A stretch of DNA of 33,535 bases. It comes from a virus. The notes under the pieces were generated by a model. It was not told the DNA's origin. It made no database searches and saw only the letters and a list, made by a program, of their open reading frames with translations. How positions within the stretch are numbered: position 1 is the stretch's first letter; each line of letters starts with the position of its first letter. Positions 7,700 to 13,249 of this stretch are shown here, one piece after another. A program made the position numbers and the translations under genes. The stretch spans positions 1 through 33,535 of the IMG/VR virus record IMGVR_UViG_3300025669_000128; one strand, 5' to 3'.

Positions 7700-7995
7700 T
7701 TTAAATAAATAGCTATTAATATTGCGGCAATATTCCCAATCACTATTATCCCATTCAGAATTATGAACAACAAGAATGCCACTCTAATTGCCCTTATCCT
7801 AAGGTTCTTTCCTACACAATACCCAACCACAATTGACACCACCACATTTACAAAGACAAAATGCCACAACCCAACACCCAATAAAATTCTCATAAATGGA
7901 TTACTTTCCCAACAACCCAAAAAGCTCACTCCAATTACTGTTGTTAGAATATCGAGCATTCTAAACATGGAGTAAGCTATTAGGTATTTCTTCAT
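7696..7995 (-). CDS. Small multi-pass membrane protein, DUF5658-like
   Basis: A 99-residue hydrophobic protein with about three predicted transmembrane helices. The N-terminal helix has MLDILTTVIGVSFLGCWESN followed by PFM, which matches the pattern D..TT...........E.NP.M of the DUF5658-type membrane family (from memory of the motif; function unknown). It is flanked on both sides by four-base ATGA overlaps, so it is translated as part of a coupled chain. A role in altering the host membrane during infection is conjecture. Confidence 0.65.
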   Translation of the reverse strand: MKKYLIAYSMFRMLDILTTVIGVSFLGCWESNPFMRILLGVGLWHFVFVNVVVSIVVGYCVGKNLRIRAIRVAFLLFIILNGIIVIGNIAAILIAIYLK

Positions 7996-8117
7996 TGCAT
8001 TTCACTCATCGCTTTTTTAACCACTATCTTATAAAGATATAATACTCCAAAAGTTAATACGTTAAAAATGTAATATAAAAGTAATTCAAAAACTTCCATC
8101 TCTTTTTGCTTTTTCAT
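7992..8117 (-). CDS. 41-residue single-pass membrane peptide
   Basis: A very small gene starting MKKQKEMEVF and containing one strongly hydrophobic segment (ELLLYYIFNVLTFGVLYLYK, residues 11-30) followed by a basic stretch. It has a good ribosome binding site, GGAGGTGA, located inside the preceding 24-codon gene, and it overlaps both neighbours as ATGA. The charge pattern suggests a membrane-anchored peptide. Function unknown. Confidence 0.6.
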   Translation of the reverse strand: MKKQKEMEVFELLLYYIFNVLTFGVLYLYKIVVKKAMSEMQ

Positions 8118-8188
8118 TCTGTTTCACCTCCATTCATTTTTTTAAATAATAATTTGTTGTTGTCTTCACATCTTACTCTAGCTTTCAT
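8114..8188 (-). CDS. 24-residue coupled micro-gene
   Basis: The frame encodes MKARVRCEDNNKLLFKKMNG plus four residues and overlaps both neighbours by ATGA. Its main visible role may be to carry the GGAGGTGA ribosome binding site for the next gene and to pass ribosomes along the chain. Whether the peptide itself matters is unknown. Confidence 0.4.
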   Translation of the reverse strand: MKARVRCEDNNKLLFKKMNGGETE

Positions 8189-8322
8189 TTCTTCTTTAGA
8201 TAATAATTGACTAAGGGAATGTCTTTTTGTTCACAAACCGCCTTATAGGCAAGACCAACATCTACCGCATTTATCACATAAGTTTCGTTTGTTTTTAAGT
8301 TCTTAAAATAAAAGATTTTCAT
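8185..8322 (-). CDS. 45-residue hypothetical protein
   Basis: A small gene beginning MKIFYFKNLKTNETYVINAV and ending YYLKKK. The alternating hydrophobic strand, turn, strand and helix look like a small folded domain. ATGA overlaps join it to both neighbours. The codons and lysine-rich end resemble the adjacent small genes, which supports it being real. Function unknown. Confidence 0.55.
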   Translation of the reverse strand: MKIFYFKNLKTNETYVINAVDVGLAYKAVCEQKDIPLVNYYLKKK

Positions 8323-8492
8323 TTCTTCTTTAGTTTGTTAATAAATATCTTCAAAGTTCTTCCCTCATCTTGAATATCTATCGCCACATCTAACTCATCT
8401 TCCCATTTAACATAAGCTCTACCACCACCATCCTCAACACTCTTGGTGTGGTCAATTACTTCAACACGATTTACTTTCTTCATCTTCTTCAT
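8319..8492 (-). CDS. 57-residue hypothetical protein
   Basis: A small gene beginning MKKMKKVNRVEVIDHTKSVE and ending FINKLKKK. It could also start three codons later at the second Met. The pattern VEVIDHTKSVEDGGGRAYVK suggests beta strands separated by a glycine turn. It overlaps the 8489-8860 gene and the next gene as ATGA. Function unknown. Confidence 0.55.
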   Translation of the reverse strand: MKKMKKVNRVEVIDHTKSVEDGGGRAYVKWEDELDVAIDIQDEGRTLKIFINKLKKK

Positions 8493-8860
8493 ATCTTCTT
8501 TAGTTTGTTAATTTTATCGTTAAAGTATTTAACTGCTCTATTCCATGTTTCTAATTCACTTCCGACTAGAGGCTCTGCCCACACCATTTCTTCCATCTTC
8601 ATCTCCCCAATCACCCTCTCCTCTGTGTCCTTAATGGTGTCTTGTAGGGCTTTGGTTAAACCTTTTTTCATGGGTGTAAAGTCTATGTAACAGCTTCCCT
8701 CTCCACCATTAAACTTAACCCACATCTCCCTCTTCTCTAATAATTCTAAGGTTAACTCCTCCACCCTAGCCTCTATCTTGCATAGATTTATAGCTTTCTG
8801 CATAGATTCAGTGGTATGTTGGGATTTCCTACTATCCTCTATTGTCTTTTTGTGTTTCAT
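8489..8860 (-). CDS. Helical hypothetical protein with shared TKALQDTIKDT module
   Basis: A 123-residue, mostly helical, charged protein. It carries the segment TKALQDTIKDTEERVIGE, which is almost the same as one in the next gene upstream (8857-9246); the underlying 34 bases are identical (8625-8658 and 9089-9122). The two genes therefore share a duplicated or recombined module on otherwise unrelated flanks. Coupled to both neighbours by ATGA overlaps. Function unknown. Confidence 0.65.
   Translation of the reverse strand: MKHKKTIEDSRKSQHTTESMQKAINLCKIEARVEELTLELLEKREMWVKFNGGEGSCYIDFTPMKKGLTKALQDTIKDTEERVIGEMKMEEMVWAEPLVGSELETWNRAVKYFNDKINKLKKI
8625..8658 (-). repeat. 34-bp exact direct repeat, copy 1
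   Basis: Identical to 9089-9122. It encodes the LTKALQDTIKDT module in the same frame in two neighbouring genes. Confidence 0.85.
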
Positions 8861-9246
8861 TTGTTCTTGGTTAGTAATGAGTCTAGTAATTTTCTTCGGT
8901 ATTCATTCCATCCTCTAGCTTGTTCAAATTCCTCATCTGACAATTTCGGATTTTTTATCCTAATGTCTGCTCCATCTTCAAGTGAGGAGTAATTGCCTGC
9001 ACCCAAGTTTCTCGTTACTCTTTGTATAACAGTAGCCTTTTTAGCTTTAGGTAGTTTCTTCTCTATCTCCCCTATCACTTCCTTCTTAGTGTCCTTAATG
9101 GTGTCTTGTAGGGCTTTGGTTATTAGTGTTAAGTTCTTATCTCCAACTAAGTCTCGATAGTGTACTTTATCTTTTACTTTATAGTGTACTTCTAATTTTT
9201 TAAGAAGTTCTCTTGCCCTCTCCTTAATAGTCTTTTGTTTAGTCAT
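8857..9246 (-). CDS. Helical hypothetical protein, module-sharing paralogue
   Basis: A 129-residue charged helical protein starting MTKQKTIKERARELLKKLEV. It shares the module ITKALQDTIKDTKKEVIGEI with the gene at 8489-8860, while its C-terminal half (KATVIQRVTRNLGAGNYSSL) is different. It overlaps the downstream gene by ATGA and the upstream gene by eight bases. Function unknown. Confidence 0.65.
   Translation of the reverse strand: MTKQKTIKERARELLKKLEVHYKVKDKVHYRDLVGDKNLTLITKALQDTIKDTKKEVIGEIEKKLPKAKKATVIQRVTRNLGAGNYSSLEDGADIRIKNPKLSDEEFEQARGWNEYRRKLLDSLLTKNK
9089..9122 (-). repeat. 34-bp exact direct repeat, copy 2
   Basis: Identical to 8625-8658; both copies encode the TKALQDTIKDT segment in frame. 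Confidence 0.85.
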
Positions 9247-9454
9247 TTTGTGTTATATCCAATCCTTTGTAATACCAATGTCCACAACCAAAACAACATA
9301 TTGGATAAGTTGCCTTTTTTAGGTGTTCGTGGGCAGAGTTACACTTCCAACAACTTCGGAGAGAGTAACCAGCATTATCCTTTTTAAGTATCTTCAATGC
9401 TTCCTTTCTGGCTTTTTTAATTGCTTCTGGTATAGTCTTCTCTTGTTGTTTCAT
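9239..9454 (-). CDS. Small zinc-ribbon-like protein
   Basis: A 71-residue protein with a helical, lysine-rich N-terminus and two cysteine pairs, SCWKCNSAHEH and ICCFGCGHWYY, which could form a zinc ribbon. It starts MKQQEKTIPEAIKKA, nearly the same first six residues as the upstream gene (MKQQEKETLKAIED), because the junction DNA is part of a 153-bp direct repeat. Coupled by overlaps on both sides. Function unknown. Confidence 0.65.
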   Translation of the reverse strand: MKQQEKTIPEAIKKARKEALKILKKDNAGYSLRSCWKCNSAHEHLKKATYPICCFGCGHWYYKGLDITQND

Positions 9455-9590
9455 TTTATATACTCATCATATAACTTCCACTCGTCACATGTAGGGCAAC
9501 CCTCCTCATACTCCTTACATCTCTTGCCATACATCTTGGTTATAAAGCCTTTTATTGCCCTCTCCCTCTCACCCTCTATTGTTTTGGTTA
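9438..9590 (-). repeat. 153-bp direct repeat, copy 1
   Basis: About 88 percent identical by eye to 9971-10123, with no gaps. It spans the end of one gene (shared C-terminal module), the intergenic overlap and the first codons of the following gene (MKQQEK). Confidence 0.85.
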
Positions 9591-9987
9591 GATGTTCTGC
9601 AGCAATCTCTATTGCTCGTGAGGCTTTTAAGACAAATTCATTTCCTTCGTGTTGATTAGCAAAATAAGAGTTACTTTTAATCTCCTTCTCAAACTCCTCA
9701 ATATACTTAGGTGTAGTTTCAGTTGTCCGGGATTTCCGGATAACTGGATTGGGTATACGCTTAACATCTGGAAAAATCTCATTAAACTTATCCATTACTT
9801 TATCCCTCTCTGGTTTAGTGTTCATAGTTTCAACTGCATAGCCTGCTTTATAGGCTTTGATTATTAGTACCCTTAACTGTTCTACTTTATCTGTACTAAG
9901 AATATATCTTCCAGTTTTCCAAGAGCTATCAATTATATTCTTGAAATCCTCAATAGCTTTAAGTGTCTCCTTCTCTTGTTGTTTCAT
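9451..9987 (-). CDS. Hypothetical protein with shared Cys-containing C-terminal module
   Basis: A 178-residue, largely helical protein. Its last 39 residues, including TKMYGKRCKEYEEGCPTCDE, are almost identical to the end of the upstream gene (9984-10409), while the rest is unrelated. The module has a C..........C..C pattern (RCKEYEEGCPTC) that could bind a metal. Start and stop overlap neighbours as ATGA. The arrangement suggests repeated recombination of modules within this operon. Function unknown. Confidence 0.65.
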   Translation of the reverse strand: MKQQEKETLKAIEDFKNIIDSSWKTGRYILSTDKVEQLRVLIIKAYKAGYAVETMNTKPERDKVMDKFNEIFPDVKRIPNPVIRKSRTTETTPKYIEEFEKEIKSNSYFANQHEGNEFVLKASRAIEIAAEHLTKTIEGERERAIKGFITKMYGKRCKEYEEGCPTCDEWKLYDEYIK

Positions 9988-10123
9988 TTTATATACTCAT
10001 CAAATAACTTCCACTCATCGCAAGTAGGGCAACCCTCCTCGTACTCCTTACATCTCTTGCCATACATCTTGGTTATGAAGTCTTCTACTGCCTTCTCCTT
10101 CTCACTCTCTATTGTTTTGGTTA
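9971..10123 (-). repeat. 153-bp direct repeat, copy 2
   Basis: Partner of 9438-9590; it covers the C-terminal module of the 9984-10409 gene and the start of the 9451-9987 gene. Confidence 0.85.
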
Positions 10124-10409
10124 TCCAGTTGATTATTTCGGCTTCCTTTATTTGTATAAGTGTCTTATCTCCTTCAAAAAATCCGATATTTTCATCAAGT
10201 ATTAACTTTAACTCCTCTATATACGGTGTGTTCTTCTTAGTCCCTCCACACTTACCACAAAGAGATTTAATGGTCTTGGTCATACAGTTACAGTGAGGGC
10301 AGAGGCTGGGAAGCTTATCGATATTCTTCCAAGCATCATCAGCCTCTTTAATAAAGGTTGGGTCGTTTACCAGTTCGTCAAATACATCTTTCTTCTTATC
10401 CTTACTCAT
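9984..10409 (-). CDS. Zinc-ribbon hypothetical protein with shared C-terminal module
   Basis: A 141-residue protein. An N-terminal zinc ribbon is visible (LCPHCNCMTKTIKSLCGKCG, two CxxC pairs), and the C-terminus carries the TKMYGKRCKEYEEGCPTCDE module also found in the next gene. The first 23 bases of its leader, reading AAATAGAAGACT before the ATG, are identical to those of the 12421-12618 gene, with a weak AGAAGA ribosome binding site. It begins the run of overlapping small genes. Function unknown. Confidence 0.65.
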   Translation of the reverse strand: MSKDKKKDVFDELVNDPTFIKEADDAWKNIDKLPSLCPHCNCMTKTIKSLCGKCGGTKKNTPYIEELKLILDENIGFFEGDKTLIQIKEAEIINWITKTIESEKEKAVEDFITKMYGKRCKEYEEGCPTCDEWKLFDEYIK

Positions 10410-10429
10410 AGTCTTCTATTTAATTTTTA
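10407..10429 (-). repeat. 23-bp repeated gene leader, copy 1
   Basis: Start codon plus 20 leader bases identical to 12616-12638. Both lie directly before a gene, so they may be a duplicated translation-start cassette. Confidence 0.7.
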
Positions 10430-11174
10430 ATTCTTTAGCTTGTTTTACTAATTCATCAACTTGTTCAAGTGGGTTGTCAAACTTCTCATCCCAAACTTTT
10501 TTAACATATTCTTCTTCTGCTTTATCTGCGAGTGCCTTCTCATTATCTTCCATATCTTCCTTACACATCTCCTCATGCTCTACATCTTTAAACATTTTTC
10601 TTGACAAAGATGCTTTTCTTTTTTTCCTGTCTGCTGGAGTTGTCAATGCCATCAGGTCAGACGTCCCCCTTTTAACTCTAGAATAGAATGTGTCTCTACT
10701 GATATTATATTCAAGTAACCAATCTGTTAATATTTTTGTTTTACCATTAACGGTTATTTTTCTATTTCTTCTGCTATTTCTAGATTGTTCTCTTTGAGTG
10801 GTCCATCTACAATTCGACTTACAATAATCACCATCATTGTCAATTCTATCTATGCTTAAATTTTGTAAATATGTATCTTTCTTATCTTCCCAAAAACCCT
10901 CAAAATTTCTCCATTTATAACAATATCCAATTCCACGACCTCCATAATTTTTATAACCAATATGGCTGGGATTATCACATCTGTTTTTCATCGCTGACCA
11001 TATACCATATTCTCTACTAGTAGATTTGTCATGCGTTGTGTGTGTTTCCTTGTGAACTTTTCTCCAAAGAGGGCTGTGCATATTATCAGTTTTTTCTTCA
11101 CAACAAGCCTCGTGAGAGGCATTAAAATCAGAGTCATAAAGTTCGTCACAGTGTGGGCACATCATTATGCTCAT
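10416..11174 (-). CDS. HNH homing-endonuclease domain inserted in a zinc-finger protein
   Basis: A 252-residue protein that looks composite. Residues 1-28 form a zinc-finger-like element (MMCPHC then HEACC). Residues about 55-165 are the HNH-type homing endonuclease found in many phages (YKNYGGRGIGYCYKWRNF, LSIDRIDNDGDYCKSNCRWT), followed by a helix-turn-helix-like segment (WLLEYNISRDTFYSRVKRG). The last 70 residues are acidic and helical and begin with HEEMCKEDMEDN, a near-repeat of HEACCEEKTDN at the N-terminal edge of the insert. The simplest reading is that an endonuclease entered a small C2HC zinc protein in frame and that the target half-finger was duplicated. Its start overlaps the upstream gene as ATGA. 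Confidence 0.8.
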   Translation of the reverse strand: MSIMMCPHCDELYDSDFNASHEACCEEKTDNMHSPLWRKVHKETHTTHDKSTSREYGIWSAMKNRCDNPSHIGYKNYGGRGIGYCYKWRNFEGFWEDKKDTYLQNLSIDRIDNDGDYCKSNCRWTTQREQSRNSRRNRKITVNGKTKILTDWLLEYNISRDTFYSRVKRGTSDLMALTTPADRKKRKASLSRKMFKDVEHEEMCKEDMEDNEKALADKAEEEYVKKVWDEKFDNPLEQVDELVKQAKELKIK

Positions 11175-11413
11175 TTTATTTGTAGTCTAATTACTCCATC
11201 ACTTGAGTTTTGAATCTGTTTAAAACAACTCTCATCCATCTCCCATACCATAATGTTTTGGCTTTCAACCAAATCCTCAGCATAGGTTTTCCACTTCTTT
11301 GTTGTTTTGGTAGATAAATAAACACTAACAACAGCAACAACAACTAACAAAATAGAAAACATGTTTAACTTCTTTACCTGTGTGTATTTGTACTTATATG
11401 CTTTCTTACCCAT
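11171..11413 (-). CDS. Small membrane-anchored protein
   Basis: An 80-residue protein: basic N-terminus (MGKKAYKYKYTQVKKLN), one transmembrane helix (MFSILLVVVAVVSVYLS, residues 18-34) and a short C-terminal domain. By the positive-inside rule the N-terminus should face the cytoplasm. It has its own promoter with only a few bases between the predicted start point and the ATG. Function unknown. Confidence 0.65.
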   Translation of the reverse strand: MGKKAYKYKYTQVKKLNMFSILLVVVAVVSVYLSTKTTKKWKTYAEDLVESQNIMVWEMDESCFKQIQNSSDGVIRLQIK

Positions 11414-11424
11414 TTTAATTATTT

Positions 11425-11453
11425 AATTTAATTTTTAATAAAGGATAAGTCAA
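11425..11453 (-). promoter_or_regulatory. Promoter with short leader before the 11171-11413 gene
   Basis: Minus strand: -35 TTGACT (11448-11453), 17-bp spacer, -10 TAAATT (11425-11430). The ATG at 11413 is 11 bases after the -10 box, so the leader would be about four to five bases. Confidence 0.6.
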
Positions 11454-11515
11454 GTAAGGAGCGTGGGCGGTATTTTACGTCACTTGAGCTACAAACTTAA
11501 CTTATCTTTTACTCC

Positions 11516-11546
11516 CCCTAAACCCACCGACTGCTGGGGTCTAAGG
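11516..11546 (-). other. Stem-loop in the 11414-11570 intergenic region
   Basis: Minus strand: CCTTAGACCC pairs with GGGTTTAGGG (ten pairs, two of them G-T) around an 11-base loop. No T-run follows, so it is not an ordinary terminator. It lies 25 bases after the stop of the 11571 gene and could be a 3' stabilising structure or processing site. Confidence 0.45.
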
Positions 11547-11570
11547 AATAACTATGTCAATGTGTCATAC

Positions 11571-11825
11571 TTAATAATCAACCAAATTTTCTGGTTTATT
11601 CTCTTTATCTCTACACCTAAAACAAGTGCTAAATTTAGGGTCGTGTAGACTCCCACAATGCTTACACTCCACATATCCTTTTTCAATCAACTCATCCCTC
11701 TTCCCATCTTTGCTATCCTTGTTTACACCATCCCCATCATCACCTCTTCTGGCTAAATTCTCTTCATACGCTGTTTCTGCTGGAATAAAATCTTTGGCCG
11801 AATTTCCTTGTAAAAAATCTGTCAT
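11571..11825 (-). CDS. Zinc-ribbon protein under the operator-bearing promoter P2
   Basis: An 84-residue protein. The N-terminal half is acidic and probably flexible (RRGDDGDGVNKDSKDGKRDE). The C-terminal half has a four-cysteine zinc ribbon, CKHCGSLHDPKFSTCFRC. Such proteins often bind nucleic acid or protein partners, but no family is recognised. It is transcribed from a promoter that contains the same operator as the promoter of the ribbon-helix-helix gene just upstream, so it is probably a regulated target of that protein. Confidence 0.7.
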   Translation of the reverse strand: MTDFLQGNSAKDFIPAETAYEENLARRGDDGDGVNKDSKDGKRDELIEKGYVECKHCGSLHDPKFSTCFRCRDKENKPENLVDY

Positions 11826-11849
11826 GTGTTTATATATTTAATTGACTTG

Positions 11850-11878
11850 ATAGTAACACAATTGTAATTGTTTGTCAA
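11850..11878 (-). promoter_or_regulatory. Promoter P2 with operator palindrome
   Basis: Minus strand: -35 TTGACA (11873-11878, exact consensus), 17-bp spacer, -10 TACTAT (11850-11855). The spacer is filled by the palindrome acaatt-gt-aattgt (11858-11871). A 22-bp stretch is identical to promoter P1 (12097-12118). The TGA inside TTGACA is also the stop of the 13-codon frame at 11875-11916. Confidence 0.8.
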
Positions 11879-11916
11879 GCTAAATCACTTATATCATCCT
11901 CATCACTTTTATTCAT
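11875..11916 (-). CDS. Possible 13-residue acidic micro-gene
   Basis: A short frame, MNKSDEDDISDLA, coupled to the end of the ribbon-helix-helix gene by an ATGA overlap. Its stop codon lies in the -35 box of P2. It may be a real acidic peptide or a chance frame; only the overlap style, shared with its neighbours, supports it. Confidence 0.25.
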   Translation of the reverse strand: MNKSDEDDISDLA

Positions 11917-12083
11917 TGTTTAAGCTGGTCTATTGCTAATTGTTCTAAGGCGTTTGCTAATAGTTTTCTAACAGCTTGACTCTTATTACCCTCATACTCT
12001 TTGACCGCTATCTCCACAATCTTCTTGTGTATATCCTCTGGTAACTTAGTCTGTATTCTGGCTGTCTTTATTGTCTTACTCAT
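11913..12083 (-). CDS. Ribbon-helix-helix transcription regulator (Arc/CopG-like)
   Basis: A 56-residue DNA-binding protein. It has a beta strand with TARIQTKLP, helix A (EDIHKKIVEIAVKEYEG), the turn NKSQA and helix B (VRKLLANALEQL), the standard ribbon-helix-helix layout in which a dimer inserts the strand pair into the major groove. The ATG at 12083 is chosen over an in-frame ATG at 12101 because the latter lies inside promoter P1. P1 ends six bases before this ATG and no Shine-Dalgarno site exists, so the mRNA is probably leaderless. The operator palindrome occurs in its own promoter and in the next one downstream, which suggests negative autoregulation and control of the 11571 gene. Confidence 0.85.
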   Translation of the reverse strand: MSKTIKTARIQTKLPEDIHKKIVEIAVKEYEGNKSQAVRKLLANALEQLAIDQLKQ

Positions 12084-12089
12084 GGTTCT

Positions 12090-12118
12090 ATAATACCACA
12101 ATTGTAATTGTTTGTCAA
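12090..12118 (-). promoter_or_regulatory. Promoter P1 with operator palindrome, six-base gap to ATG
   Basis: Minus strand: -35 TTGACA (12113-12118), 17-bp spacer, -10 TATTAT (12090-12095), then AGAACC and the ATG at 12083. The spacer holds the operator acaatt-gt-aattgt (12098-12111), identical to that in P2. The -35 box overlaps the stop codon TGA of the 12115 gene. Confidence 0.85.
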
Positions 12119-12342
12119 TTTATCCCATCTATGTCATCCACATCTATAATCCCCTCTGGTTTAGATGGTGCAATCATCTTCTCTACCAACTCAATGGTGT
12201 CTAACGCGCCCATACTGTAATCAAAACTGGTCATTTCTGAATTGTTTTCAATGGCGTTACGCATTGTCTTTAAATTCTTCTTTAATACCGACAAAGGTGC
12301 CTCCCTTGTTCTTCCTAGCTCTATATATTTTTCTTTACTCAT
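12115..12342 (-). CDS. Hypothetical acidic protein
   Basis: A 75-residue protein with a helical middle (SVLKKNLKTMRNAIENNSEM) and an acidic end (IIDVDDIDGIN). The start MSKEKYIEL at 12340-12342 is preferred over an upstream in-frame ATG (12378), because the upstream part would lie antiphase inside the real 29-codon membrane gene. The start overlaps the end of that gene by eight bases. Its stop forms part of the P1 -35 box. Function unknown. Confidence 0.6.
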   Translation of the reverse strand: MSKEKYIELGRTREAPLSVLKKNLKTMRNAIENNSEMTSFDYSMGALDTIELVEKMIAPSKPEGIIDVDDIDGIN

Positions 12343-12424
12343 GGCCAAATAAAATAAATAGTAATGCGATAATAGCAAAACCTAATAGTGTTCCTGCTAG
12401 TAATACATGAAAGAAGTATGTCAT
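12335..12424 (-). CDS. 29-residue membrane peptide
   Basis: A micro-gene encoding MTYFFHVLLAGTLLGFAIIA followed by LLFILFGHE: almost entirely one transmembrane helix. It overlaps the upstream gene as ATGA and the downstream gene by eight bases. Hydrophobicity over the whole frame and the tight overlaps make it likely to be real. Function unknown. Confidence 0.55.
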   Translation of the reverse strand: MTYFFHVLLAGTLLGFAIIALLFILFGHE

Positions 12425-12618
12425 TTAATCAATTTCTTTAATGCTTTCTTAGTAAACATTGCCTCTTCAAACATGACATCTATTTTACCATACACAATAG
12501 CCTTAAAAGCAACTACAAACCTTTGTATAAGCGGTTTATGAACTGGAACTTCCAGCTTAATAAACTTGCTGTAAACCATCTGAAACACCATCTCTTCTTT
12601 ATTCTTATCCTTTTTCAT
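12421..12618 (-). CDS. Small basic hypothetical protein
   Basis: A 65-residue lysine-rich protein (MKKDKNKEEMVFQMVYSKFI at the start, FTKKALKKLIK at the end), mostly helical by inspection. Its leader is a 23-base exact copy of that of the 9984-10409 gene. Coupled to the next gene by ATGA. No family is recognised. Confidence 0.6.
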   Translation of the reverse strand: MKKDKNKEEMVFQMVYSKFIKLEVPVHKPLIQRFVVAFKAIVYGKIDVMFEEAMFTKKALKKLIK

Positions 12619-12638
12619 AGTCTTCTATTTAATTTTTA
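12616..12638 (-). repeat. 23-bp repeated gene leader, copy 2
   Basis: Identical to 10407-10429; in both places the sequence is a start codon plus leader with AGAAGA as the only possible ribosome binding site. Confidence 0.7.
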
Positions 12639-12766
12639 GTTCTTCCCTTCTTCCATTCACCATGTTTCCACCTCATGTGCAGGTTTAAAGCACACTTAGG
12701 GTGTAGCCTTCCTGCTGGAGTAGTGTAGTCACAGTAACGACATTTTAATCTTTTGGGTATTTTCAC
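12629..12766 (-). CDS. 45-residue C2H2-type zinc-finger protein, GTG start
   Basis: A small gene with a GTG start that overlaps the upstream stop as GTGA, preceded by AAAGGAGG. It encodes KIPKRLKCRYCDYTTPAGRL then HPKCALNLHMRWKHGEW. The CxxC (CRYC) and HxxxxH (HMRWKH) pairs, spaced like a classical zinc finger with a hydrophobic L before the first His, indicate a single C2H2-like finger flanked by basic residues. It probably binds nucleic acid. Lack of an ATG makes it easy to miss. Confidence 0.65.
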   Translation of the reverse strand: MKIPKRLKCRYCDYTTPAGRLHPKCALNLHMRWKHGEWKKGRTKN

Positions 12767-13188
12767 TTTACCTCCTTTAATTTTTTAACTCTGTCTATTA
12801 CATCTTCCTTACGATACTTCTTTCCTTCTATTTCTATTGTGTCGCCATTAAAGATTTTGAAGCCACCTCTCTCTAGTTCTCCTATGTTAAAGTGGTCATC
12901 CTTTTCTGTCTGGTCATCATAGCAGGACATTATATATCCACTTTCTTTCTTCAATACAGTTTTTTTATTGCCAGCATCATTTATGAGAACATCACCCACT
13001 TCTAGGTTGTCTAGGGTTTTCTCTACGAGTTCTAGTTCTTCTTCAAACCATACACCACCTTCTTCCATCCGACAATACTCATTATCAACTATTTCTTTTA
13101 TCGTACATACCTTGCCACGATTTTCAGGATAAAGCCCAACAATAGCATCTTTTTTAATCCTAACCCTATCTCCTACTTTATATTTCAT
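12763..13188 (-). CDS. SH3/KOW-like beta-barrel protein
   Basis: A 141-residue protein. The first 55 residues have the KOW/SH3 pattern KVGDRVRIKKDAI, NRGKVCTIKEIVDNEYC, FEEELELVE, in which small barrels bind RNA, DNA or protein. A second strand-rich unit (LDNLEVGDVLINDAGNKKTV) follows, then a basic helix. It lies next to the SSB-like gene, so a role in nucleic-acid metabolism is plausible but unproven. No Shine-Dalgarno site is evident. Confidence 0.65.
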   Translation of the reverse strand: MKYKVGDRVRIKKDAIVGLYPENRGKVCTIKEIVDNEYCRMEEGGVWFEEELELVEKTLDNLEVGDVLINDAGNKKTVLKKESGYIMSCYDDQTEKDDHFNIGELERGGFKIFNGDTIEIEGKKYRKEDVIDRVKKLKEVK

Positions 13189-13209
13189 CTTATTAATTTA
13201 ATTTCTAAT

Positions 13210-13227
13210 GTGCGTGAGCATGCGCAC
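13210..13227 (-). other. GC-rich hairpin in the leader of the 12763-13188 gene
   Basis: gtgcg pairs with cgcac (plus two G-T pairs) in an otherwise AT-rich leader, about 20-40 bases before the ATG. No T-run follows. It may be a regulatory or processing element. Confidence 0.4.
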
Positions 13228-13233
13228 CCCGCC

Positions 13234-13249
13234 CCATTCCTTAGAATGG
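13234..13249 (-). other. Hairpin across the SSB stop codon
   Basis: Minus strand: CCATTC-TAAG-GAATGG, six pairs with the stop codon TAA in the loop, followed by GGGCGGGG. Not terminator-like, because no T-run follows. Confidence 0.4.

Noticed and set aside
12084-12101. Upstream ATG for the ribbon-helix-helix gene
   Set aside because: It lies between the -35 and -10 boxes of promoter P1, upstream of the predicted RNA start, and adds MWYYRT, which is foreign to the family.
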